Source: a virus. From it: DNA of 30,690 nucleotides. This document shows positions 8,336 to 17,010 of this stretch, in pieces. Positions within the stretch are counted from its first letter, which is position 1; each line of letters starts with the position of its first letter. Made by a program: the position numbers and the translations under genes. Location of the stretch: the IMG/VR virus record IMGVR_UViG_3300025632_000051, positions 1-30,690 of that record; one strand, given 5' to 3'. The notes under the pieces were generated by a model. That model did no database searches and was not told the origin of the DNA. It was given only the letters and a program-made list of their open reading frames with translations.

Positions 8336-9775
8336 ATGGCCGCAAACGGTTCTTTTACTGGTAGTGCAGGTGCTTTAGCACATTTAACACCTAGACCTAC
8401 CCAAACATTATTTAATGACAATTACCTGTCTTTAACAGACATGGATTTTACACAACAATTCTTACCAGAGGTATATGAGAAAGAAGTTGAGCGTTTTGGA
8501 AACAGAACAATCTCTGGATTCTTACGTATGGTTGGAGCTGAAATGCCTATGGCATCTGATCAAGTAGTTTGGTCTGAGCAAGGTAGATTACATATTGCAT
8601 ATGACAATGCAACAATTGCGTCAACAACTTCTTTAACTATACCTGCAAATGCTGGTGCTTCTACAAACCTTATCGGACCTGGAGCTACTATCGTTATTGC
8701 TAGTGCTGATGGTTTTACAGTAGATAAAGCATATGTGCAAACTGTCGCTACAGTTGCTGGTGTTGCTACTATTACTTTTGCTTGTTACGGAGCTACTCAA
8801 ACCACTGCTATTACAGGTACTGGTGATGTTAAAGTATTCGTATATGGTTCTGAGTATGCAAAAGGAACTCAAAATGCTGGTACTTCTGTAGATGCTGCTT
8901 TCGAGCAATTCAACAACAAGCCAATCATCTTGAGAGACAAGTATTCAGTTAATGGATCTGACACTGCTCAAATTGGGTGGGTTGAAGTTACAACTGAAGC
9001 TGGAACATCTGGTTACTTATGGTACTTAAAATCTGAGCATGAAGCTCGTATTCGTTTTGAGGATCAATTAGAAATGTCTATGATTGAAGCTGAACGTACT
9101 GCTGCTGGTACTACTATTACTCCAGGAGCTGGATTTGGTGGTGGAACTGCTATCACTGGTTCTGACGGTTTATTTTCAGCGCTAGAAGAAAGAGGTTTAG
9201 TTTACACTGATGCTGATTTTGATGGTGCTACTGGTTTAGATGATTTTGATCTTATTCTACAGGAACTTGACAAGCAAGGTTCTATTGAAGAGAACATGTT
9301 ATTCTTAGATCGCGCAACTTCATTAGGTATCGACAATATGCTAGCTGCACAGAATTCTTACGGAGCTGGAGGAACATCTTATGGTGTATTCGAAAACTCT
9401 GAAGATATGGCACTTAACTTAGGATTCTCTGGATTCCGTCGTGGATCTTACGATTTCTATAAAACTGACTGGAAATACTTAAACGACGCTACAACTCGTG
9501 GATTAGTTGGTGATGTTCAAGGGGTATTAGTACCTGCTGGAACTTCTTCAGTTTATGACCAAATGCTAGGGCAGAACATCTCAAGACCTTTCTTGCATAT
9601 TCGTTACAGAGCTTCTGAAGCGGATGACCGTAAGATGAAATCTTGGATTACTGGATCTGTTGGAGGTAATTTTACTTCTGACGAAGATGCAATGAACGTT
9701 CATTTCTTATCTGAAAGATGTTTATGTGTTCAAGCTGCTAACAACTTTATCTTGTTCAAAGATCTAGCTGGATAG
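8336..9775 (+). CDS. Major capsid protein
   Basis: A 479-residue protein right after the scaffold-like gene and followed by a strong hairpin terminator, as expected for the most abundant virion protein. Residues ~95-170 form a Thr/Ala/Val-rich stretch that looks like an Ig-like or other beta insertion in a HK97-type fold. The rest carries the long helix region (EHEARIRFEDQLEMSMIEAE) and a C-terminal half with LNLGFSGFRRGSYDFYKTDW. Codon use differs from the neighbours: arginine is often CGT and isoleucine ATT/ATC, while the rest of the window prefers AGA and ATA. That is a sign of selection for high expression. The HK97 fold is inferred; the capsid call is strong from context. Confidence 0.85.
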   Translation: MAANGSFTGSAGALAHLTPRPTQTLFNDNYLSLTDMDFTQQFLPEVYEKEVERFGNRTISGFLRMVGAEMPMASDQVVWSEQGRLHIAYDNATIASTTSLTIPANAGASTNLIGPGATIVIASADGFTVDKAYVQTVATVAGVATITFACYGATQTTAITGTGDVKVFVYGSEYAKGTQNAGTSVDAAFEQFNNKPIILRDKYSVNGSDTAQIGWVEVTTEAGTSGYLWYLKSEHEARIRFEDQLEMSMIEAERTAAGTTITPGAGFGGGTAITGSDGLFSALEERGLVYTDADFDGATGLDDFDLILQELDKQGSIEENMLFLDRATSLGIDNMLAAQNSYGAGGTSYGVFENSEDMALNLGFSGFRRGSYDFYKTDWKYLNDATTRGLVGDVQGVLVPAGTSSVYDQMLGQNISRPFLHIRYRASEADDRKMKSWITGSVGGNFTSDEDAMNVHFLSERCLCVQAANNFILFKDLAG

Positions 9776-9790
9776 TTAATTATTTATAAT

Positions 9791-9830
9791 AATTACCCCT
9801 GCTGAAAATGTGGGGGTAAATATTATTTTT
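9791..9830 (+). terminator. Intrinsic terminator after the major capsid gene
   Basis: Inverted repeat TTACCCC (9793-9799) and GGGGTAA (9813-9819) with a 13-base loop, followed by TATTATTTTT. It starts about 15 bases after the capsid stop. It would stop or thin out transcription after the capsid gene and so set its level apart from that of the neck genes. Confidence 0.75.
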
Positions 9831-9904
9831 GTGACATTAGCTAGTTATATATATAGTAACAGGCTATTGTCAATTTTTTAATAACATTTATATTATATCA
9901 TATC

Positions 9905-10744
9905 ATGGCTAACAAAAAAGCTACAGCAAAAAAAGTTGAGGTTGCTCCTCAGGAATTAGAAAACGTTTTACCTGAAACTAAGGTTAAACAAAAAGAGATT
10001 AAAAAACCAACATGGGAATTCAAAGATAGGACATATTATCTTAAAACTGGAAAATCACCATTAGTATATACTATACCTTCTAGGCATAGTCAAAAGAAAC
10101 CACTACTATACTTCGATAAAGAAAAAGGTTATCAAAGAGAACTGAGGTACGCTACAAACCATGCTTCACCATTCGTTGATGAACAGAAAGGACCAGTAAC
10201 TCTCGGTAGAATAGTACTTAGAGATGGAGTTATAACAGTTAAAAAACAAGATGTTTGCTTGCAAAAGCTATTATCTTTTTACCACCCATTTTTAAACAAA
10301 GTGTATTCTGAGCATAACCCAGTACAAGATTCTAAGAATGAACTTGATTGGATAGAATTAGAACTAGAGGCTTTAAATACCGCTAGAAGTCTAGATATAG
10401 AGCATGCAGAAGCTATTTTAAGAGCTGAATTTGGTAGTGCTGTATCTAGTTTATCTTCAAGTGAATTAAAGAGAGACCTAATGATATTTGCTAAGAGACA
10501 ACCAGCTTTATTTATAGAACTAGCTAACGATGAAAATGTGCAATTAAGAAACACTGGAGTCAAAGCTACAGAAGCTGGAATACTTAACCTATCAGCTGAC
10601 CAAAGAACATTTACGTATGGTCAATCTAGTAGAAAATTAATGACAGTTCCATTTGATGAACATCCTTATTCAGCTTTAGCTGCATACTTCAAGACAGATG
10701 AAGGGATGGAAGTTTACAAATCAATACTAAAGAAACTTAAATAA
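9905..10744 (+). CDS. Unknown protein between capsid and neck genes, probably head-associated
   Basis: A 279-residue protein with a lysine/alanine-rich, probably disordered N terminus (residues 1-35), then a beta-rich part (WEFKDRTYYLKTGKSPLVYTI, LRYATNHASPFVDEQKGP) and a helical second half (LDWIELELEALNTARSLDIEHAEAILRAEFG). No membrane segment and no catalytic motif is seen. It lies between the capsid terminator and the first connector gene, so a head-associated role (decoration, completion or minor capsid protein) is possible. I do not recognise the family. The 129-base gap before it is the largest in the window and may hold its own promoter. Confidence 0.6.
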   Translation: MANKKATAKKVEVAPQELENVLPETKVKQKEIKKPTWEFKDRTYYLKTGKSPLVYTIPSRHSQKKPLLYFDKEKGYQRELRYATNHASPFVDEQKGPVTLGRIVLRDGVITVKKQDVCLQKLLSFYHPFLNKVYSEHNPVQDSKNELDWIELELEALNTARSLDIEHAEAILRAEFGSAVSSLSSSELKRDLMIFAKRQPALFIELANDENVQLRNTGVKATEAGILNLSADQRTFTYGQSSRKLMTVPFDEHPYSALAAYFKTDEGMEVYKSILKKLK

Positions 10745-10753
10745 GTTACTTAC

Positions 10754-10794
10754 TATAGCGGTTAGGCTGCTTTAATAGTAGCCTAGTCACTATA
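10754..10794 (+). promoter_or_regulatory. Stem-loop before the connector gene
   Basis: TAGGCTGC (10763-10770) pairs with GTAGCCTA (10778-10785) across a 7-base loop with one G-T wobble. TATAG (10754-10758) can pair with CTATA (10790-10794) beyond a 4x4 internal loop. No T-run follows, so it is a poor intrinsic terminator. It could be an RNA processing site or an mRNA 5' stabiliser for the tail genes. Confidence 0.5.
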
Positions 10795-10808
10795 AAAACA
10801 AAATAAAC

Positions 10809-11540
10809 ATGAGCGTAAGCATAGATACTGTATACCAAAGGGTATTAGGAATACTTAACAAGGAACAAAGAGGGTATGTTACGCCTCAAGAATTTAATCT
10901 ATTTGCAAATCATGCTCAAGGAGACATGTTTGAACAATACTTTTATGATATAAATCAATTCGGAAGAATAGCTGGAAACAGTACTGAATATTCTGACATG
11001 CTAAATATCTTAAATGAAAAAATAAATATATTTGAAACATCAATACAACCAACATATACCGCAGGATCTTTCGATGAACCTGCTGACTTATATAGACTAG
11101 GTACTGTTGTTTATAAGAATACTACAACAGATCCTTTCGGTGTAGTATCCGTTCAGCCTATAGAAGCTGAGAGAATAAATGCTAATGATTTCTTATATAT
11201 AAATTCTTCACCTTTAACAAAACCAAAAAATACACGCCCAATATTTGTTGCTAACTCAAATGGCATAAAAGTATATGGAGATTCAGAAGTAACACAGGTT
11301 GCTGAGGTTGAATTGCAATATATAAAGAAACCTGCTAAAGTAGAATGGGCTTATCAAATGGTTTTCGGAGAAGCATTATACAACGCTAACGAGTCAGTTG
11401 ATTTCGAACTACATCCATCAGAAGAAACTGAACTAATTGTTAAAATACTAGAAATGGCTGGTCTACTGGTTAAAGACTTAAGTCTATACCAAGTGTTTAA
11501 CTCAGAGGAACAAGAAGCAATTCAACAAGAAAAATCTTAA
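10809..11540 (+). CDS. Head-tail connector (neck ring) protein
   Basis: A 243-residue protein. The N-terminal helices (TVYQRVLGILNKEQRGYVTP, QEFNLFANHAQGDMFEQYFYDI) are of a type found in neck proteins of crAss-like and other marine podoviruses. The middle is beta-rich, and the C terminus has acidic helices. It is followed after three bases by a second connector-type gene and then by the large hub gene, which is the order portal-side ring, tail tube, hub. No enzyme motif is present. A ring or collar protein under the portal is the best guess; assignment to a particular ring position is not possible from sequence. Confidence 0.6.
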   Translation: MSVSIDTVYQRVLGILNKEQRGYVTPQEFNLFANHAQGDMFEQYFYDINQFGRIAGNSTEYSDMLNILNEKINIFETSIQPTYTAGSFDEPADLYRLGTVVYKNTTTDPFGVVSVQPIEAERINANDFLYINSSPLTKPKNTRPIFVANSNGIKVYGDSEVTQVAEVELQYIKKPAKVEWAYQMVFGEALYNANESVDFELHPSEETELIVKILEMAGLLVKDLSLYQVFNSEEQEAIQQEKS

Positions 11541-11543
11541 TAT

Positions 11544-12446
11544 ATGGGGCTAATAAATCAAACAGATGAACAATACTACCTAGGGCCTGATGGCGTGTGG
11601 GATAGTTGGGATGAAAACTACGGATCATACCAGTTCACTAGCATAAAAGACATAATAAATAACTTTATAATATCATATGTTGGGGAAGACAAAATAATAA
11701 GTAAAATAAGAAGAACTGACGTTGCTTTTCACGCTCAAAGAGGAATACAAGAGTTTAGTTTTGATATATTACCGTCTGTTAAGTCTCAAGAGATAGAAGT
11801 TGGTCCAGCATTAAACTTTATACTGCCAAAAGACTATGTTAATTACGTAAAAATGGTTTGGGTTGATGGTAATGGTATAGAGAGAATAATATACCCAGCT
11901 ATAAAAACAAGTAATCCACTACCTTTACTTCAGGATAATAACTACGAGTATTTATTTGATGAGCAAAACGGTGAGATTATAACAGCTGACGAGTCAGTCA
12001 CTAGACAAAGGTTTCAGACAAGGAGAAGCGAGACTCAAGAAGAGGTTGGAGTAGGTGAGTTACTAGGTCTAAACCACTTTGGAAGGAGATACGGTCTAGA
12101 TCCTCAACACGCTCAAACCAATGGTACTTTTTATATAGATCCTATATCAAATATAGTTTATTTTGATTCAAATATGGCTGGTAGAGTCGTGACGTTAAAG
12201 TACATATCAGATGGTTTAGGTACAGATGAGGAGATGGTTGTTCATAAGTTTGCTGAAGAAGCACTTTACAAGTATATAGCCTACGCTATACTATCAACTA
12301 GAGCTAATACACAGGAATACATGGTTGCTAGATTTAAGAGAGAGATGGTTGCAGCTAAAAGAAATGCTAAGCTAAGGTTATCTAATATAAAGATAGAGGA
12401 GATAACACAGATAATGAGAGGCAAGTCTAAGCAGATAAAACACTAA
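11544..12446 (+). CDS. Tail tubular / head-tail joining protein (T7 gp11- or P22 gp4-like role)
   Basis: A 300-residue protein. The helical N-terminal region contains IKDIINNFIISYVGEDKIISK and VAFHAQRGIQEFSFDILPSV. It is followed by a beta part around FILPKDYVNYVKMVWVDGNG and a strand-rich insertion, then closing helices rich in Arg/Lys. This layout, with 'helices that take the growing chain, then a PxDyv.yv.v...dG' strand pair, is what I associate with tail tubular protein A and head-completion proteins of short-tailed phages. It lies just before the 1512-residue hub gene, matching the gp11-gp12 order of T7. The family call is from pattern memory plus order. Confidence 0.6.
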   Translation: MGLINQTDEQYYLGPDGVWDSWDENYGSYQFTSIKDIINNFIISYVGEDKIISKIRRTDVAFHAQRGIQEFSFDILPSVKSQEIEVGPALNFILPKDYVNYVKMVWVDGNGIERIIYPAIKTSNPLPLLQDNNYEYLFDEQNGEIITADESVTRQRFQTRRSETQEEVGVGELLGLNHFGRRYGLDPQHAQTNGTFYIDPISNIVYFDSNMAGRVVTLKYISDGLGTDEEMVVHKFAEEALYKYIAYAILSTRANTQEYMVARFKREMVAAKRNAKLRLSNIKIEEITQIMRGKSKQIKH

Positions 12447-12452
12447 TATTTA

Positions 12453-15400
12453 ATGGCGGAACTAATACACACATTTAACGCGGGGAAGATGAATAAGGAT
12501 CTCGATGAAAGATTGGTCCCTAATGGAGAATATAGAGATGCTTTAAACTTAGAAATTGCATCGTCAGAAAGCTCACAAGTTGGTGCTTTTCAAAATATAA
12601 AAGGTAACTTAGAACTAAAGAATAAGACTTACAATGCCTCAACAGGTGCTAATACACTTTGGGAAGATGTTGATTATATATCTAGTCTAGTTAATCCTGT
12701 GTGTATAGGCTCTGTGTCTGATGAAAATTCTGATAGAATATATTGGTTTATAGCATCCACAGGTGCTAGTGTTGTGGCTATGTATAATACTATAACTAAA
12801 GTTACCTCACCTTTGATAGTTGATAAAAACAACATATTAAAGTTTAGTGAGGATAAATTAATTACAGGCGTTAACGTGCTAGAAGGCATGTTACTTTGGA
12901 CAGATAACCAAACAGAACCTAAAAAGATAACTATAAAAGACTGGGAGAACTCTACACTAAACTTTAATGTACACTCTCAAATATATGGTAGGGATTTTAT
13001 AGAGCAGGATTTAACCACTATAAAGAAGTATCCTCTACAACCACCTACTATAACTATGTCTTCTACAAAGCAAAAAGATGAGAGTGGAACTATAAGAAAT
13101 GTTACAACAAATGTTAACACATCTTTCGTATACGATGATGGTAATGGTAATATAATACCATTGACAGTAGATAGTGATCCTATAACTGTAACTTGGGAAC
13201 AACAGAATGATCCAGCCTATTATAGGACAGGAGATATATTGAATTTTGAGTTAACCGAAAACGATGCTATATTAGAAGACGCTATTATAAGATGTAGAGT
13301 TATATCAGTAATACCAACTAACATTAATGCAACTCAAACTGGAGCAATACTGCAGGTTTTAACCGTTGGACCTCAAACAAGTGGAACCACTACTAATGAT
13401 CAGTTATACAAGGTAACTCTTGAACAAGAAGATCCTTTCTACGAATTCAAATTTGCTAGATTTGGCTACAGGTACAAGTATAAAAACAACGAAATATCAG
13501 CATATTCACCTTTTTCTAATGTAGCTTTTCTACCAGGTGCATTTGATTATTCGCCTAAAGAAGGTTATAACTTAGGTATGACAAATAATGTCAGGCAGTT
13601 AGAGATATCTAATTTTGTACCGTCGGATATACCTATAGACGTTGATGAGGTTGATGTATTATACAAAGCTACAAACAATTCAAATACATACATTGTAGAT
13701 AGTTTTAAGCCTACTGACGATGAGTGGATTAATAATTCTTTTGAGATAAATACTGAGATAATAAAGTCAGTTGTAGAAAGCAATCAGTTACTAAGATCTT
13801 ATGATAACGTGCCTAGATGGGCGCTAGCTCAAGAGATTTCAGCTAATAGATTATTGTATGGTAACTATACTCAAAACTTTAATTTATTAAACCCGTATAC
13901 TCTAAACTCAAGTAAGATAAACATGAATGTTGGCATACAGCCGACGGAAATAGCAACAGAGTCTACGTCACCCACAGGTAACATAGTTAGTCTAGATGGA
14001 AACTTAGTATATCCTTCTGTTAAATCTATCAGAACATACCAACTAGGAGTTGCATACATGGATGACTATGGTAGAACAACACCTGTACTAACTAGCAATA
14101 ATTCTTCTATAGTAGTTGACAAGTCTAGTGCGCAGTTCTCTAACAAGCTAACTGTTAAGTTGACAAACGTATTACCAACATATAACGGTGTAGATCAATT
14201 TCCTTATTTTAAGTACTACGTAAAAGAGACCTCTAGGGAGTATTACAATGTATGTTTAGATAGATTCTACGATGCAGAAGATGGTAACATATGGTTATCT
14301 TTTCCATCTGCTGAAAGAAACAAGATAGATGAAGAGACCTTCTTGATACTGAAAAAAGAACATGACAACGATAAACCTGTAACTGAAAACGCTAAATATA
14401 AAGTTATAGCTATAGAGAACGAAGCGCCTTTGTTTCTAAAAGAGGAGAAACTTTCTAAGGGAACAATGGATACTGATTTCGGTGGTATAGTGGGTTTATT
14501 CCCAACAGAAGGTACAAACGAAATATGGGTTGAAAAAGATGGAGCTACTGGATTTGATGAGGTGTTTGGAGTAGAAACAAGAGCTACCTCAGGTCAATTA
14601 CTTAGGATACTAGGGGGTGTAAATGTAAGTGAATACTATAAGATATCAACTTTCACAGTAGTTGGTACTAAAGTTAGAATGGTTATTTCTAAAGTTTTTG
14701 GACCTGACGTTGGTTTTACAACTGACGAGAATGGTAATGCAACAACTGGTTTGAGTTTAGGTATATACGAAGTTACTTCAGATAACAAACCGGAATTCAC
14801 CGGTAGATTCTTCGTTAAAGTAAACCAAGATAATATACTGAAAGAAAAAATATTAGCAGCTGGATCTTCTAGTAGAAAATATATAAGAAAAGCTATTTCA
14901 CCGTTGTACTATGCAAGCTGGAATACTCAACCAAGTGAGAGCTTTTGGAAAGATCAATGGAGAGATGCTGATTTACAGGGTCAAGTAGACAGGTTGTTCA
15001 TAGATAAAATAAGAACACAATGCAATGAGCTAGCGACAAGGGGTACAGGTACTGATATTGATGGAGTTATACAAATAAGCCACGCAACTGGTTATGGTAG
15101 ATCAAGGTCTACACCTCCAAACGCTCACGGTATAGTTGATCAAAACCCTCAAATGCTAGAGCAGTTGAATACTAATGGGGCATTATTTAGGTTTGTAAAC
15201 TTAGGTAATGGAGTTGGTTTTAGTGCAGACGAAGCTACGGTATATCAAGTAACAAATACTACAGAGACACTAGGTACTACATATGATTGCCAGAACAACA
15301 CAGGTGTATTTTCAGCAGGTGATGAGTGGGACGCTATATCAAATAACATAGCTAGATGGACTATAAACTTCAAGCAGTTGGAAACAGGTAACCAGCAACT

Positions 15401-16991
15401 AGCATGGAATCCAATTGGTGGTGGATCAAACAATATAGTGCAGTGGACACAGGGTAGTCTTGATGCAAAATCGTACATAGGTATAGAGTTTTTAGATACT
15501 AATCCAGAAGATGAGACTTTTAGTAGCACTAACCCAGCGATATTCGAGACAGAACCAAAGGAAGCTACTGAGTTAGATATATACTTTGAGGTACCTGTGT
15601 CTTACACAGCTGCAGATCATGGTAATACACATGTTTTAGACTGGTTTAACTGCTATTCGTTTGGTAACGGTGTGGAATCTGATAGAATACGAGATGACTA
15701 CAATCAACCAGTTATAGGCGATGGTGTTAAAGCTTCCGCTACACTAGATGAACCATATAGAGAAGAACACAGATCTAATGGTATTATATTTTCACAAATA
15801 TTCAACTCAATATCTGGAGTAAACAACCTTAATCAATTTATACAAGCAGAGGGAATAACTAAAGATGTAAATCCAGAATATGGTAGCATACAGAAACTTC
15901 ATTCTAGAGACACGGATTTAATAACCTTGTGTGAAAACAAGTCTATGAGGATTCTAGCTAATAAGGATGCTCTATTTAATGCGGATGGAAGCGCTAACGT
16001 AACATCTAATAGAGCTGTTCTAGGTCAGACAGTAACTTTTGCTGGAGAATTCGGTATTGCTACAAATCCAGAATCATTTGCTAGTTTTGGTTTTAGAATG
16101 TATTACACAGATGCTAATAGAGGAACTGTTATAAGACTATCTAGAGATGGTATAACTGAAATATCAGACTATGGTATGGATTCATTCTTCTCTGACAACT
16201 TGAGGTTGAACAATAAAATAATTGGATCTTGGGATATTGAAAAGAAAAACTACAACATATCGCTAAATAAATTAACACCATATTGGCAAAACACACTAGG
16301 TGTTGGTCAGTTCGATAGATATAATAAAGATCCTGATTGTAATCAATTTGTAAACTCACTTCCAACGCTTAGTACTACCGTTTCTTTTAAAGAGTCAGTT
16401 AACGGTTTTACTTCTAGGAAAGTATATATACCTGAGTCTGGTGTATCTATGAATAACACATACTTTACATTTAAAAATGGTCTAATATGGGAGCATGATG
16501 TTAACCCATTGTATAATACGTTTTATGGAATAGGACCTGATACTGTTAGTTTAGGATCATACTATGAGAGCTCTTTTAACGTTATATTCAACGAAAGTCC
16601 CGCTTCCGTAAAAGGTTTTAAAACACTTAACTACAGTGGTACTGGTTCAAGAAACTACATATATAAGTTATCTAGCACGGGTGATTTAGAGTATTCTATA
16701 CAACAGGTTGTTGCTAACAATATAGTGCCAACTTCTTTTGAAAAGACTAAAGGTTGGTATACTAATTCTATAATAACTGATTTACAGGAAGGTCAAGTAA
16801 AAGAGTTTGTTGATAAAGAGGGTAAAAAGTTTAATTATATAACAGGATTAGACACTTTTTTCACTAGCAACTGTAAGACAAACGTAGATACTAAGGAGTT
16901 CAACGTACAGGGCATAGGTAAAGCCTCTGCTATAGTATTTCCTCCTCAAACATTGTTCAAGGTAACAAACACTTTGAACGAAGATTGCTAA
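12453..16991 (+). CDS. Large tail hub / stabilisation protein (P22 gp10- or T7 gp12-like role)
   Basis: A 1512-residue protein, nearly all beta strand. It opens with FNAGKMNKDLDERLVPNGEYRDALNLEI (residues 9-36, split here as two parts: FNAGKMNKDLDE and RLVPNGEYRDALN). This signature, with Asp/Arg and 'P-N-G-x-Y', begins many tail tubular B / stabilisation proteins of marine and crAss-like phages. Later blocks (SRDTDLITLCENKSMRILA, FRMYYTDANRGTVIRLSRDG) look like blades of a beta-propeller-type hub. The C terminus is short and ends in Cys. The protein should form the distal tail tube or nozzle below the two connectors. The long middle part (residues ~600-1000) has no visible match and may be a surface-exposed insertion. 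Confidence 0.75.
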   Translation: MAELIHTFNAGKMNKDLDERLVPNGEYRDALNLEIASSESSQVGAFQNIKGNLELKNKTYNASTGANTLWEDVDYISSLVNPVCIGSVSDENSDRIYWFIASTGASVVAMYNTITKVTSPLIVDKNNILKFSEDKLITGVNVLEGMLLWTDNQTEPKKITIKDWENSTLNFNVHSQIYGRDFIEQDLTTIKKYPLQPPTITMSSTKQKDESGTIRNVTTNVNTSFVYDDGNGNIIPLTVDSDPITVTWEQQNDPAYYRTGDILNFELTENDAILEDAIIRCRVISVIPTNINATQTGAILQVLTVGPQTSGTTTNDQLYKVTLEQEDPFYEFKFARFGYRYKYKNNEISAYSPFSNVAFLPGAFDYSPKEGYNLGMTNNVRQLEISNFVPSDIPIDVDEVDVLYKATNNSNTYIVDSFKPTDDEWINNSFEINTEIIKSVVESNQLLRSYDNVPRWALAQEISANRLLYGNYTQNFNLLNPYTLNSSKINMNVGIQPTEIATESTSPTGNIVSLDGNLVYPSVKSIRTYQLGVAYMDDYGRTTPVLTSNNSSIVVDKSSAQFSNKLTVKLTNVLPTYNGVDQFPYFKYYVKETSREYYNVCLDRFYDAEDGNIWLSFPSAERNKIDEETFLILKKEHDNDKPVTENAKYKVIAIENEAPLFLKEEKLSKGTMDTDFGGIVGLFPTEGTNEIWVEKDGATGFDEVFGVETRATSGQLLRILGGVNVSEYYKISTFTVVGTKVRMVISKVFGPDVGFTTDENGNATTGLSLGIYEVTSDNKPEFTGRFFVKVNQDNILKEKILAAGSSSRKYIRKAISPLYYASWNTQPSESFWKDQWRDADLQGQVDRLFIDKIRTQCNELATRGTGTDIDGVIQISHATGYGRSRSTPPNAHGIVDQNPQMLEQLNTNGALFRFVNLGNGVGFSADEATVYQVTNTTETLGTTYDCQNNTGVFSAGDEWDAISNNIARWTINFKQLETGNQQLAWNPIGGGSNNIVQWTQGSLDAKSYIGIEFLDTNPEDETFSSTNPAIFETEPKEATELDIYFEVPVSYTAADHGNTHVLDWFNCYSFGNGVESDRIRDDYNQPVIGDGVKASATLDEPYREEHRSNGIIFSQIFNSISGVNNLNQFIQAEGITKDVNPEYGSIQKLHSRDTDLITLCENKSMRILANKDALFNADGSANVTSNRAVLGQTVTFAGEFGIATNPESFASFGFRMYYTDANRGTVIRLSRDGITEISDYGMDSFFSDNLRLNNKIIGSWDIEKKNYNISLNKLTPYWQNTLGVGQFDRYNKDPDCNQFVNSLPTLSTTVSFKESVNGFTSRKVYIPESGVSMNNTYFTFKNGLIWEHDVNPLYNTFYGIGPDTVSLGSYYESSFNVIFNESPASVKGFKTLNYSGTGSRNYIYKLSSTGDLEYSIQQVVANNIVPTSFEKTKGWYTNSIITDLQEGQVKEFVDKEGKKFNYITGLDTFFTSNCKTNVDTKEFNVQGIGKASAIVFPPQTLFKVTNTLNEDC

Positions 16992-17010
16992 TCAAACAAA
17001 ACACAAATAA

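Noticed and set aside
9867-9896. Possible Bacteroidetes promoter (TTG, 19 bases, TATATTAT) before the 279-residue gene
   Set aside because: The second box matches TAnnTTTG only in part, and the start point would fall two to four bases before the ATG, leaving no leader. AT-rich DNA gives such matches by chance.
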